Below are positions 24,171 to 35,652 of a stretch of DNA of 64,000 nt, in pieces. This DNA comes from Labia minor (taxonomy: Eukaryota; Arthropoda; Insecta; Dermaptera; Spongiphoridae), in assembly GCA_963082975.1 (NCBI GenBank), contig OY720345.1, forward strand, positions 3,733,001 through 3,797,000. Direction: 5' to 3'. Position numbers and translations under genes: made by a program. Under the pieces are notes generated by a model that saw nothing but the letters and a program-made list of their open reading frames with translations, had not been told where the DNA came from and ran no database searches. Position 1 is the stretch's first letter. Each line of letters opens with the position of its first letter.

Positions 24171-24888
24171 AAAATAAAGTAAACAAAATAAAAATAAAAT
24201 ATAAAGAAATTAGCATAACACTAAACTACTATAAAAATAATATTAAAAAATATATATTAAAATCTTACGTGAAAATCCAATTATGAGATCAAATTTTCTT
24301 AATTAAAATGATTTACTCACATAATCTTAAAAATTAATAGTATTAAATTATAGCCGTAATGTGTGAATGTTTTCAAAGTTTAAAAGGCCAATAAGATCAA
24401 TTGAGATATTGTAAATATCAATATATATATAAACAGATTTTTATCTGCACATTGCTCAGAATTTAATTTTTTTGCGTATATTCGCGTTTCATGTCCTCTA
24501 GAATCCAAAAGTGACTTTAGAATTTTTCATTTCAGTTCTTAGACTATAAATTTTATTAATATCTAATCAATAACCGCAGAAATGAATTTTTAAAAATTTG
24601 ATATAAACATGTTGTCATTTAGCAGCGCAAAGAATAAAATAAAAAAGATGTTTTTAATATTTATATTTTTATTTTTATTTTTCTAATATTTACAATATTT
24701 CAATTAATCATATATTTTTTTATATATGTTTATTTATGCAGAAAAAATTAATTGACATAATTATTAATTTAATAAAATAAAATTGAATAATAAAATTTAA
24801 TTTAATAAAATAAAATTATTTAATAAAATATTAAAATAATAAAAATTAATAAATTTGTAAAAAAAATATATAATACTTAAAAAAAAAT

Positions 24889-24978
24889 GTGCCTTTGCGA
24901 GTTTCGAACTGAGAGTGCAAAGTCATAAGATAACGCCTTAGACGGTTCACCCATGAAGCAGTATTGTTTGCAAGTCCC
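24889..24978 (-). repeat. tRNA-like sequence (SINE head or tRNA pseudogene)
   Basis: On the minus strand a D-arm/A-box-like tgggtgaaccgtctaaggcg is followed about 30 bases later by the B-box-like cagttcgaaactc, then gcaaaggcac and a T-run. Spacing and order are those of a tRNA-derived SINE head. A complete cloverleaf and an unambiguous anticodon could not be drawn, so it is not called a tRNA gene. Confidence 0.55.
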
Positions 24979-25228
24979 CTATTAGAATTTATATACATGT
25001 CAAATTATCGCCACCAGCGCCTCTATGATCTAGCATTGTAACTAAACTAATTTTATTTAAATTCCACCCCCTGGACACACCTTACCAATTAGCGGTTTTA
25101 TAAAGGAAGTCTGACATGCCCTGAGACCTACTGAATATACATAAAAAATTTCATAAGAATCGGTCCAGCCGTTTCGGAGGAGTATTTTTTCAAAGTTTTG
25201 TGACACGAGAATTTTATATATAAGATAT

Positions 25229-25703
25229 GTACAAAATTAAATATAGTAAGTATCTGCTACACATCGAGTAGTTTAAAAAAAATTTATTTATAGATTGTGA
25301 ATATTAGGGGTTTTTTTGGAAATTTTAACAAATACACGGATTCGTTTGAATGTCCTCCTTTCTATAAATCTTAATTTTATAATTTAATTTCTGTCTCGAT
25401 TTGTTCCATATATATATAGAAATTATCAATCAATTTGTTATTTCTAAAAGCCAGAAATTATTACTATGACTACTTCTAGTATAAAACATTTTCCACGTTG
25501 CTCTTTCAATGCCCTAAAATGAAAGAACTAATATTTAAAGTTTTTTTTTTCATTTATAATTGTTTATATGTATTTTTCTATTGCTAAATTAATAAATATT
25601 TTTTTTAATTCTAAAATATAAATAAATATTTTTAATTTCATTTAAAAATTATATTAAAATAGAACTCAACATTTTAAAATATTCTAAATAGGTATAAAAT
25701 AAG
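25229..25703. other. Unassigned AT-rich sequence
   Basis: No gene seen. The block near 25590-25680 loosely resembles AT-rich repeats at 19330-19400 and 42740-42840. Confidence 0.45.
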
Positions 25704-26319
25704 TTGTCCTATGGCCAGGCGCAGAACTGACCGCAATAAATTCATTTCCAGCTACAGAAACATTTTCAAATAATTTAAATGTATCTATTAATTAATGCAA
25801 TAAAAAACATATATGGATATAACATAAATATTTTTAATTTTATTTTATTTATCATATAATATATAAGGAGGCACTGGCTGTGACGTCATGAGGGGAAGGG
25901 TGACGTCATATAATATTAAATTAAGAAAAAACTAATGAAGATGATTTTTCCCGAGGATAAAACCAATACAAAGTGCATGATTCGTGGAGATTTGTAAAAA
26001 ATCTCCTCATGTGAAATTTGGTGTGAAAATAACCCTTCCCTTCCTATCGACGATCGGTAATTCTACAACTTCCGGTTTCCGGATATACACCAAAAGTTGA
26101 ACCATTCATCATACTGATGCATTAAATAAATATACCAAATTTCATGAACCGTTCAAGCTGTACACATGATCTATAAGGACAAACGGACAGACGGACAGAC
26201 ATCATGCTAAAAATACTTTTTTCTGTTAAGAAAATGTATGATTCGTGGAGAGATGTAAAAATCTCCACATATGAAATTTGGTGTGAAAACAATACCTCTC
26301 TTACTATCGTCGGTCGGTA
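25704..26319 (-). mobile_element. HN2 repeat, copy 2
   Basis: The minus-strand start ACCGACCGACGATAG is at 26304-26318, with a (GTCY)n microsatellite at about 26181-26203 and paired TGACGTCA palindromes at about 25880-25910. The 3' hairpin (around 25709-25728) is degraded. About 120 bp of related sequence, including a further gacgtc pair, continues to about 26460. Confidence 0.75.
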
Positions 26320-26913
26320 AAAATGCAATACAATATCAATATTAAAAGGCGATGACGTCGCTGGTGACGTCATTTTAGAAATATACATAACTAACTTTAA
26401 TTAAGAAAAAACTAATTCGTTTTTTACTAGACTGAAACCAATACAGATCGATTTTTCATTATAGAAATTATCAATTGCCCTTGAAATATTTACAAAAAAA
26501 AAAAAAAAAAAAAAATATACAAATACATATTATTTAAAATTATTTTATGTGAATTTGCAAATTATTTAAGATTTACTTAAAAATAAATAATAATAGTGTT
26601 TTGTTTTTTTTTAGTATAATATGGAATGTGTATTCCCTCTCGATCCCTCTTTTATTCTTTCTCGGTAGAATGTCTAGTGGATCTCCACTAAATAAGAAAA
26701 ATCAATTAATAGTAGAATTGAATCTCTTCGTTTATCGTATCTGCCTGCACCCTGACTGCTCCGGTGTATGTAAATTGTGTTTGATATATGACAAGCTCGG
26801 AGAGCATTTAACCAGAATATCACTTTGAATGGAGTGAATGTATTGCATGGAACCTGCATGATTAATGTGACCAATGGAATTGGTTTCCATCATGGCATTT
26901 ACCGTCAGTCCAG

Positions 26914-26955
<42 letters not shown>

Positions 26956-27446
26956 GGACCATCGCAATGTTCGATGTATATAATTTGTCCTCTATTAATA
27001 TATAATTCTGATTTCCAATAACATTTCTATTTGATAATACCTGATTTTTAAACGTCAATTTGTAATAATAAATTACTCTTTTTTTTATTCTTAATCGTTT
27101 CAAAAAAAAAAAAGAAAAGTTTTTTAATATTTTGAGAACAATCTATGCTCTTCAAAGAAGAAGAAGATTGGAAGGATGAACTTGGATTTTTCATCATAAC
27201 GGATTAATGATGTGAAAACGATGGGAATTCTTTTCTCAAATTTGGGAGAGAGCAGTTTTGAATTATGAATGACACTTCGAGTTATTAGGATACGATTAGT
27301 TTTCGGAACAGCTTAAAAGTTTTTTCTTTTTTTTTTTCTTCTTCTTCATTTTATTTTTTAATATATCGATTCTATAAATGATATTTATCTTTTAAAAATT
27401 ATAATGAAATTTGCATTTCAATTACTATTATCTTAAACAATTATAG
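26320..27446. other. Unassigned sequence with a (CT)n microsatellite
   Basis: (CT)n runs from about 26916 to 26954. The part at 26600-26900 is less AT-rich and not repeated here, but no splice-bounded exon or domain was recognised. The 123-residue minus-strand frame crossing the CT tract (Glu-Arg repeats) is not credible. Confidence 0.5.
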
Positions 27447-27963
27447 CTGGAGTGTCGCAATTTGAATTGGATTAATTAACACGTTTATTATATTTAAATT
27501 AAATTTAATTAATTATAAATTATAAATTAACATTAATAAATAATATTTATTGATACTTTCAGGGATTCAATTAAGCTGAAATTCTATATATAGCAGTTTT
27601 ATACAATTTTTAATCATGTGAAAAATTATCAAACCTATATCTTTATTTTTACGGTCACTTTAGAGGAAAAAAAAATCAAAATGTTGTAGGTAATGACCAT
27701 CTTCCGGTTGAGCTACATTTCTCAAAGTAGATAGAAAATTACGAATTTTGAATAATGCCCATCTACCAAATTTCATGATTCTAGCTCAAACCGTTTTTGA
27801 GTAATCTTGACTACACACATACACACATACACACACACAGAGAGACATTTTTCTCAACCTTAGTGAAAATGATTCAGGAACCTTCAAAACGTATAAAAAC
27901 ATCAAAATCTCCACATCTAAAATTTTCGTGGTCGCAATACTAGCTCTGGCGAGATGGTAAAAA
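27447..27963 (+). mobile_element. DL1 repeat, copy 8
   Basis: The 5' border is shortened (ctggagtgtcgcaatttg lacks the tctccactcgactatc segment), and a deletion removes the block from cagcgc to tctgg. The 3' border is present with one change (gagatggtaaa). Confidence 0.85.
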
Positions 27964-28699
27964 TTATGTTAAAAAAAACAAATAGTTAAAATAAATGATC
28001 ATATTTTGAATTTATTAATCCGAAATTACTGTTAAGTTAAGTTAAAAAATAAAAAACGAGATATAATTAAAAATTGTAAAATTTTATAAAATGATAAAAT
28101 GATGATGAATATTAATTCTTTAATTAGTATTATTTATCTAATTGTAAGTACTTGTATATAAATATTACGAATGCATATTGAATGAATGAATGAATTTTTA
28201 TTAATTTCTTAATATTTTAAATAAATATTTAATAACACAATTGAATTAGATTAGTAATTGGTAAACAAGAAAGAACAAATCTCAATTGTAAAATTAGTAA
28301 TTGTTCATTTCCAAGAAAGAGATGAAATCAATTACAATTTATTGATAAAGAGTTGGTTGGTTGTACATATGTACACACTATACGAGTGTACGTATATCAA
28401 TGTACGTATACATATAATGTGTTAACCTGCGAAATAGGAAAACTCTATTCAATATTGACGGTTTCAATTATCCAACTAATAATATGAAGCTTCCCGTTCA
28501 AGTCACAAATTCCATTCAACTCAATTATTAGTTATTGAATGGCGAATGAAAGCGCAATGCTTTCCGAAGCAGAGCTGCCTCCACAACTCGCTATTCTAAT
28601 TCGGAAACAAATCATATCGATATGTTACGTATTTCATTATCTATTTCACCTTATCAAACACCATTAATAATAATCATCCCTAATCGAGATTAATAAGAT
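27964..28699. other. Unassigned AT-rich sequence
   Basis: Contains overlapping short palindromes around gtacatatgtac and acgtatac at about 28365-28413. No gene. Confidence 0.5.
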
Positions 28700-28714
28700 T
28701 ATCTTTAAATTTAA

Positions 28715-28970
28715 TGCCGCCACTGGGTGAGTGGTTAGCATCGCTGTCGCACATTCACGTGGTCTCGGGTTCAAGTCCCGGGACGGAGTCAACCCAGCCT
28801 CCGGGATCAACATTGGGAAGCTACTTGATAAAAAGTAGCGCAACCGATCAAGAAAATCAAGGTAAAGGTTGAGAGGGCCCGTTCTACTGATCATAGGACA
28901 CCTCATTGATATAACCGACTTGATAGGCGTTGTCCTTGCGTAGGACGTACAAAAGTCAGAGATTCTTTTT
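28715..28970 (+). mobile_element. tRNA-derived SINE, copy 2, with 15 bp target duplication
   Basis: The tRNA-like head has an A-box-like gtggttagcatcg and a clear B box gggttcaagtcccggg. The body is the same as copy 1 and the tail is a T-run. The flanks tatctttaaatttaa (28700-28714) and tatctttagatttaa (28971-28985) are a 15 bp target duplication with one mismatch. The segment tagctggggtctatg found in other copies is missing here. Confidence 0.92.
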
Positions 28971-28985
28971 TATCTTTAGATTTAA

Positions 28986-29385
28986 ATTAATATTCTAAAG
29001 GACCTACTTATTAAGAATAATCTATTTTATTTTGATTTTTCTTAGATTTTAGCTTTTATCATTTATTTTTTTCTTAAATGAACTATTTTAACGTTTATCA
29101 TTTGCTTAAAATGTTTTGTTTTTCTTCTCCTACACATATTACATTATTATTCCTATTACATTAAAGATTTGTTGGAGTAAATTGAATTTGTTACCCTTTA
29201 ATGAACCAGTAAAAAAAATGTGATTCTATTTGAAGAAAAAGATGATGATGTAAGAAGATACTGTTTTTGGGGATATACTACATTAACAAGAAAAATAATT
29301 AATTTTATTGTATATTATATATATATATATATATTTATGTAATACCTACAATGTATTATAATTATTACAATTTTTAAATTTTTTA
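28986..29385. other. Unassigned AT-rich sequence
   Basis: AT microsatellite at about 29314-29336. No gene signal. Confidence 0.5.
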
Positions 29386-29912
29386 ATTACCATCTCCCCA
29401 GAGATAGTATTGCGATCACGAAAATTTTCGATGTTGAGATTTTGATGTTTTTATACGTTTTGAAGGTTCCTGAATCATTTTCACTAAGGTTGAGAAAAAT
29501 GTTTCTCTTTGTGTGTATGTATGTAGACAAGATTATGCAAAAACGGTCATGAAATTTAGTATAAAGTAATCATTCAAAATTCGTAGTTTTCTATCAACTT
29601 TTGAGAAATGTAGCTCAACCAGAAGATGGTCATTACCTACAACGTTTTGATTTTTTTTTCCTCTAAAGTGACCGTAAAAATAAAGATATATGTTTGATAA
29701 TTTTTCACATGAATAAAAATTGTATAAAACTGCTATTGGTATAGATTTTCAGCTTGATTGAATCGCTGAAAGTATCGGAATTAATTTTTTAACACTGCAA
29801 AACTCCCGCGCCAACACGTGACGTGGTGCCATCAACAAAGAGACGAACATGCGCTGGTTTAATAAATATTATTTATTAATTTTAAATTATAATTTATAAT
29901 TAATTAAATTTT
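29386..29912 (-). mobile_element. DL1 repeat, copy 9 (truncated)
   Basis: The hairpin border is present with changes (accatctccccagagatagt). The opposite end stops in the taattaattaaatt block, so the ctggag border is lost. Confidence 0.85.
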
Positions 29913-30056
29913 TTTAACAAAATCAATCACTAAATGTTATATTCTTTTATCCTGTATGGATTAAATATGTTTTTGGTAAAATACAAAATATATGAATATA
30001 AAGTATCCGATCATATGATCAAAGTTTTTTTTGATAGTTATTTTTTTCATCTAAAT

Positions 30057-30337
30057 CAGACCTTGTTAAACGATGGGTCGCGACCTCAAAGGGGGTCGCG
30101 TAGCAAAATTCTGGGGTCGCGAGAGATTTTAATGTCAAATATTTAAATTTAATTTTAGATTTATAATATAAATATAAATTTATAATATAAATAAATTTTA
30201 TATGTATGTATATTGTTACCTAATAAATAAATCATCAAAAAAATATTTATATATCTTTCTTTTATATTTCGACGGGGTCGCCAGGAAACTCGCAATCATA
30301 AATGGGGTAGCGAATGAAAAAAGTTTAAGAAGCCCTG
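30057..30337. mobile_element. hAT (Buster-type) MITE, 281 bp, with target duplication
   Basis: Left end CAGACCTTGTTAAAC; the right end read backwards is CAGGGCTTCTTAAAC. Flanks are atctaaat (30049-30056) and atctaaag (30338-30345), an 8 bp target duplication with one change and the nnnTAnnn form typical of Buster hATs. Subterminal ggtcgcg blocks repeat inside. It has no coding capacity and depends on a transposase in trans. Confidence 0.88.
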
Positions 30338-30345
30338 ATCTAAAG

Positions 30346-30865
30346 AGAAAGATAAGGAGTACAATAGTTTCATGAGCATCCCCAATACATTTCATTACTT
30401 TAATTCACATTATTTATCTATTTTTTTTTTTTTTTTTTTTTTTTTTTAATGAAATGAATACATAAATTTAAATTATATATATATATATATACTTTTTTAG
30501 TATTTTATTAAATTATATTGTTTGGAATATAAAATCAGTTCAAGCAGAAATTTACAAATTTTAATGATCATTTTTTTATTAAAAAAAAGTAGTCTTTTTT
30601 TTAAAAAAAGAAAGGGTTTCTTATTTAAACATCTTATCATAAAAAATCATTGACCGTATATTTATTAAATTTATTTAAATTTTCCATTTTCTTTTCTTTT
30701 GGTATATGTACGAGGTACGTACGTATATATAATTATTATTCTTTGATCCTTTCTTACTTTGATTATTTTTCGAAAATAACACATTCGTACAAATTAAATA
30801 ACTCCTATGAATAAATAAGCATAAATTATATATTTAAAATTGTTTCATATATTATATAAAATAAG
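30346..30865. other. Unassigned AT-rich sequence
   Basis: T-run at about 30421-30447 and AT tract at 30474-30491. No gene. Confidence 0.5.
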
Positions 30866-31431
30866 CTGGAGTGTCTCCACTCGACTATCTCGCAATTTGA
30901 ATTGGATTAAATAACATAATATATTATATTTAAATTCAATTTAAAAAATAATATTTATTAAACCAGCGCATGTTTGGTTCTTTGTTGATGGCACGTGAGA
31001 TTTGCAGTGTTAAAAAATTAATTCTGGTACTTTCAGTTATTCAATCAAGCTGAAATTCTATATATAACAGTTTTATACAATTTTTAATCATATGACAAAT
31101 TATCAAACATATATCTTTATTTTTACGGTCACTTTAGAAGAAAAAAAAATAAAAACGTTGTAGGTAATGACCCTCTTCCGGTTGAGCTACATTTCTCAAA
31201 AGTGGATTGAAAACTACGAATTTTGAATAATGCCCATGTACGAAATTTCATATTTCTAGCTCAAACCGTTTTTGCGTAATCTTGTCTACATACATACACA
31301 CACTCAGAGAGAGACATTTTTCTCAACCTTAGTGAAAATGATTCACGAACCATCAAAACGTATAAAAACATCAAAATCTCGACATCGAAAATTTTCGTGA
31401 TCGCAATACTATCTTTTGGCGAGATAGTAAA
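30866..31431 (+). mobile_element. DL1 repeat, copy 10
   Basis: Both borders are present. A deletion joins tttaaattcaattt to aaaaataatatttatt. The CA tract is short and followed by a few GA repeats. Confidence 0.9.
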
Positions 31432-31930
31432 TAGTGGACAAAATTTGTCTATTATATAGGTTAGGTGATTTCTTACCATAATCAGTTTGGTTATAAATTA
31501 ATATTATTATTATTATTATTATTATTATTATCAAGTTGAATATAATAAATAAATGTTTTTTTATTTTATTAATATTAACATAAAAGTTTTCATTAAAAAA
31601 TTATGATGTACAATCGTAATAAGATTGAATTTTCACCCACCTGGTTTTAATGCTACTCTCTGGTAATGATTAGAATTATTCTACCTACCATGTTAAATAA
31701 ATAAATAAACATTCCTTTTTTGTAAGAGAGAGAGAGAGAGAGAGAGAATAACAAGCACAGGTATTATTTATCAAGCCACGAAGAAAATGATTGTTTTTTT
31801 TTTTCTTGGCATCTTCCATTTTAGGAACAAAGGCCATCATTCAAATAATCTCCCCCATTGGAACGTTTAATCTCAATTTTGTTTTATTTATGTTGGACGG
31901 ATCGTTTTTAATGCAAATTTTGTGTTGCAG
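31432..31930. other. Intron sequence upstream of the EGF exon
   Basis: Holds (ATT)n at about 31500-31532 and (GA)n at about 31727-31747. The last 50 bases contain a T-rich tract ending tttgtgttgcag, a good 3' splice site for the exon that follows. Confidence 0.6.
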
Positions 31931-32053
31931 AGACTGAAGCCAACTGCGATGTCAACCGTGGGGGATGTGAACAAATGTGCGATGACAGTGAGGGCCGAAT
32001 CCAGTGCTCCTGTTTCCCAGGCTTTGAATTGGACACCGATAACACCTGTCACG
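31931..32053 (+). CDS. Internal exon encoding one EGF-like domain
   Basis: The 123 bp exon lies between a 3' splice site (ttgtgttgcag, ending 31930) and a 5' splice site (cacg|gtagga at 32054). Read with two bases completing a codon from the previous exon, it gives 40 full codons without a stop and one base over, so the exon is phase 1-1 and could be skipped or duplicated without a frameshift. Six cysteines have spacing C-x6-C-x3-C-x8-C-x1-C-x11-C, that of an EGF domain, with the usual CxCxPGF turn (CSCFPGFEL). The typical Asp-x-Asp/Asn-Glu calcium site before the first Cys is not evident. Exons of this kind build secreted or cell-surface proteins (SCUBE, LRP/LDLR, nidogen, fibulin and tolloid families); which one cannot be told. 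No neighbouring exon was found, so its introns are long. The GC content is far above that of its flanks. Confidence 0.9.
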
Positions 32054-32179
32054 GTAGGAATCCCACATGGATTGACTTATTTATTTATTTATTTATTATC
32101 TTAAAACATGGATATTTTATCAATTGTCAATTAAAAGAACTAATTAAGTAATAAATAAATAAATATATATATATATATA

Positions 32180-32609
32180 TGTAGAAATGTGGGAGAGGGT
32201 CGGATGTCGGGTGTCTAGAGGATAAATTTTCTGTATAGAGCAATTCTTGTTTGGGATTTTCAATAAATGCTTATTGATCTTATTAAAAGGATGATTTATT
32301 TACAAATAAATATACAAATACAAACACTCTCTAATCATGGACATGCATCCCCTGCGGGTGTCCACGCCTCAATTTATATCTTCATCCCGCCCCTATCGAG
32401 CATTAATTGTGGTGGGTGGGAGACTTTCCTCTGTCTGGACGTCACCAAAGGCCCTGTGTCAAGCATGATTAGGGATGGGGAATCCGCGGCATTTCCGCTA
32501 CCCTGGGTTACATTTTACAACCCAGGGCGTCGACAACGAAGTGAAGTGAGGAGTTGGAGACCTCCTGTCGCTGACGATCCCCCTTGACTTCAATTTCAAT
32601 TCCCACACA
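32180..32609 (-). mobile_element. Probable solo LTR
   Basis: The 430 bp segment has TG...CA ends on the minus strand (TGTGTGGGAATTG to CATTTCTACA) with inner inverted tgtggga and tcccaca. On that strand a TATA-like atataaatt (about 32371-32379) is followed by aataaa signals, as in U3-R-U5. A hairpin CCCTGGGTT...AACCCAGGG lies in the U3 part (about 32501-32526). The flanks are AT repeats, so a target duplication cannot be judged. No internal retroelement genes are present. It lies 126 bp downstream of the EGF exon. The alternative is an unclassified DNA repeat. Confidence 0.5.
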
Positions 32610-32638
32610 TATATATGTATATATATATATTCATTTTT

Positions 32639-33273
32639 ACCGACCGACGATAGTAAGGGAGGTATTGTTTTCACACCAAATTTCACATGTGGAGATTTTT
32701 ACATATCTCCACGAATCATGCATTTTCTAAACAGAAAAAACTATTTTTAGCATGATGTCTGTCCGTCCGTCTGTCCGTCCGTCCGTATAGATGTGTACAG
32801 TCTGAACGGGTCAACCGATTTTGATGAAATTTGGTATATTTACTAAATGCATCAGTGGGATGAATTGATCAACTTTTGGTGCAATTCCGGAAACCGGAAG
32901 TGGTAGTATTAGCGATCGACGATAGGAAGGAAAGGGTTATTTTCACACCAAATTTCACATAAGGAGATTTTTTTATATATCACCACGAATCATGCACTTT
33001 GTATTGGTTTTATCCTCGAGAAAAATCATATATATTAGTTTTTTCTTGATTTAAAATTATATGACGTCATCCAGCCATTCATGACGTCACAGCCTGGTCT
33101 TGCATATATATTATAAATAAAATAAAATTAAAAATGTTTATATTTATTATTTATGTATCTATATCTGTTTTTTATTACATTAATAGATATATTAAAATTA
33201 TTTGAAATTGTTTCTGTAGCTGGAAATTAATTTATTTCAAACAGTCGGTCGGTTCGGACCTGGCCACAGGTCA
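32639..33273 (+). mobile_element. HN2 repeat, copy 3
   Basis: Starts ACCGACCGACGATAG and has the cleanest (GTCY)n tract (about 32758-32787). The two TGACGTCA palindromes are at about 33061-33091. The 3' subterminal repeat is cagtcggtcggt, followed by an imperfect hairpin (gacctggccacaggtc). Confidence 0.78.
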
Positions 33274-34245
33274 ACTTATTTTCTTTTAATTTCACTTTTC
33301 TTTTCTTTTCTTATAAAATTAAATTCACATGATTTTCAAATCCAGAAAAATATTTATATCTATAATTTTTTTTAAATATTTATGAAACCACGATTATATA
33401 TTCATCCGACAGTTTTAATATTATTTTATTATTATTATTATTATTTATTAATTGACAAAAAATAATTAATATCTTTACTATTCAATTAAGTCAAACAAAG
33501 TAAAAGAAGTCAAAGAAATATTTAATTTAAGTGAAGCTATGAGTGAATTCCTTTTAATAACTTTTAATGAATTTAAGTAAATAAAATTAATGTGCAGCTT
33601 CAGTCTTCCTTTAATTATAGATCATATCTTAAAATAATATTCCTTCGAAGGGGAGAATTGAATGTAAGCCTCGGAATTTGAAAATTATTGCAATACCCAC
33701 GATAAGGTCCCTGTCAGTTTTATTACTTTTGGTTTATCATGAAATTCAATTAAGAACCGGAAAAAGAGCTCATATGAAATTATATTGCCTTCCATTGAAT
33801 AAATCAAACAGAGATAGAAATTCATATATATTTATGTATGTATGTATGTGTGTATGTGTGTGTGTGTGTCTGTTTTAAAGATGAATTGGAAAGTGTTTGT
33901 TTATCTACTTGTTTTCTAAATTTCATTTAATTTGAAAGATAATTATTGTTTAAAATCAATTTTGTTTGATGAGATGGATGGATGGATGGAAGGTGTGTTG
34001 AAAACTCCACCCAAAGTGTGAAAGAAACACAGCACCCAGAATTCAAAACATTACCTTTTAAGAGATGGCACAAACAAAATGAATGGGATTAGTGAAAATA
34101 AATGAATATACGACCCACCTATCAAAAATTGTTCTTCGTCATTTCACAAAACTAAATAAATATTAGCATTAGGTTGTTTCCATATTCTAATAGATATATG
34201 GATGTTTAATAAAATATTAATTTAATAAAAAATAAATATAATATT
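33274..34245. other. Unassigned AT-rich sequence
   Basis: A GT/GTAT microsatellite is at about 33834-33869 and (GATG)n at about 33970-33989. No splice-bounded exon was recognised. Confidence 0.5.
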
Positions 34246-34363
34246 TTTTTTACTATCTTGCCAGAGATAGTATTGCGATCATGAAAATTTTCGATGTCGA
34301 GATTTTGATGTTTTTATAGGTTTTGAAGGTTCCTGAATCATTTTCACTAAGGTTGAGAAAAAT

Positions 34364-34404
<41 letters not shown>

Positions 34405-34841
34405 GGTGTATGTGTGTATGTATGTAGACAAGATTACGAAAAAACGGTTTGAGGTAGAATAATGAAATTTGGAATACGGGAATTATTCAAAATTCGTAGT
34501 TTTCAACGTAGTTTTGATTTTTTTTCCTCTAAAGTGAACGTAAAAATAAAGATATATGTTTGATAATTTTTCACATGAATAAGAATTGTATAAAACTGCT
34601 ATTGGTATAGAATTTCAGCTTGATTGAATCGTTGGAAGTACCGGGATTAATTTTTTAACAATGTAAATCTCACGCGCCAACACGTGACGTGGTGTCATCA
34701 ACAAAGAACCAAACATGCGCTGTTTTAATAAATATTATTTATTAATTTTAATTTATAATTAATTAAATTTAATTTAAATATTATAAATGGGTTAATTAAT
34801 CCAATTCAAATTTGCGAGATAGTCGAGTGGAGACACTCCAG
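34246..34841 (-). mobile_element. DL1 repeat, copy 11
   Basis: Both borders are present. The microsatellite is (TA)n then (TG)n at about 34368-34410. A deletion removes the usual block after gtagtttt (tcaacttttgagaaatg and following). Confidence 0.9.
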
Positions 34842-35652
34842 CTTATTTTAATTTCGCAAATCGAATAGCATTTAATATAATTTATTTCTATTAAAACAAG
34901 AAGAGAGAAAAAAATAAGAAAAATTTTATTTTCCTTTACCTTATCCAATTTTTCTTATCTATGTCTTCCAGCAGTATTTTGTTTTTATTGTACAAAAGCT
35001 CACTCAAATTATCAGAAAGTTCAATCAAGGGAGTAGAATAAAGCAGAAAGTACACACAATAGATGAGTTAAGACCCTCGAGTTTAGGACTAATGAAAGTG
35101 TATTTGTAAAAGTTATTTGCCAAAGATTAGGATAAACAAAATAATCACTTTTCATGAATTCAATACTAAACTTTACAAGTTGATTTAAATTGTTTCTGAT
35201 GAAATTTTTAAACATTAATCTCCATTAAAGTTAATATGTGTATTTATTTGTAGATGAAAAGACCTTAAATAATGAAAAAAAAATTCTTAAGATCGTTAAT
35301 TTAGTTATAGTCTAAAATTAATGACTAGATAAAGGAGTATTCCTTAGAACTCATGTGAAACAAAACATAACCAAAACAAATAACAAAGGGTTACAAAAGG
35401 ACTACAAAAACTATGAGAATTGAGATTTGAACCCAACCACATATTATTTATACAACAACAAAAGATTTACTTCCTTCAGTTATGTAAATTTGTCATATTT
35501 TCAAAATTTCAGAAGAAATACATTTTTTTTTAATGATACATTTTAATATTTATATATGGGGCATGGATTGGCGAAAAATAACGAAATTAATGAGAATTTA
35601 CATTGCGCCAACTAATGCTGGATTCTCATTGACTAAAGCCTAATTTTCACGG
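34842..35652. other. Unassigned AT-rich sequence
   Basis: No gene or repeat family was recognised. Confidence 0.5.

Larger units (their letters stand above)
23528..25226 (+). mobile_element. Composite interspersed repeat with GC hairpins, containing LINE and tRNA-like pieces
   Basis: The left end actagctgctccg is followed by two GC hairpins, GAGCGCC-ttc-GGCGCTC (23540-23556) and GGGGGC-tcc-GCCCCC. The right end has ggtccagccgtttcggagga and ttttatatataagat, a terminal block common in insect interspersed repeats. Between them lie a LINE RT fragment on the minus strand (about 23600-24170) and a tRNA-like head on the minus strand (about 24890-24975). A related, more broken copy is at 45613. I cannot place the outer element in a class. 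Confidence 0.6.

Noticed and set aside
26732..27103. 123-residue minus-strand ORF
   Set aside because: Its middle is a Glu-Arg run translated from a (CT)n microsatellite. The rest has no known domain and no splice or promoter support.
28740..28790. A genuine tRNA gene
   Set aside because: The A and B boxes belong to the SINE head: the same sequence with a common body occurs at 14401, 39731 and 56113, and the copy has a target duplication.
31922..32104. 60-residue ORF starting MLQRL across the EGF exon
   Set aside because: It is in the wrong frame and runs through both splice sites. The exon's real frame gives the six-cysteine EGF pattern.
32267..32587. 106-residue + strand ORF
   Set aside because: It lies inside the probable LTR, has no domain, and is explained by local base composition.
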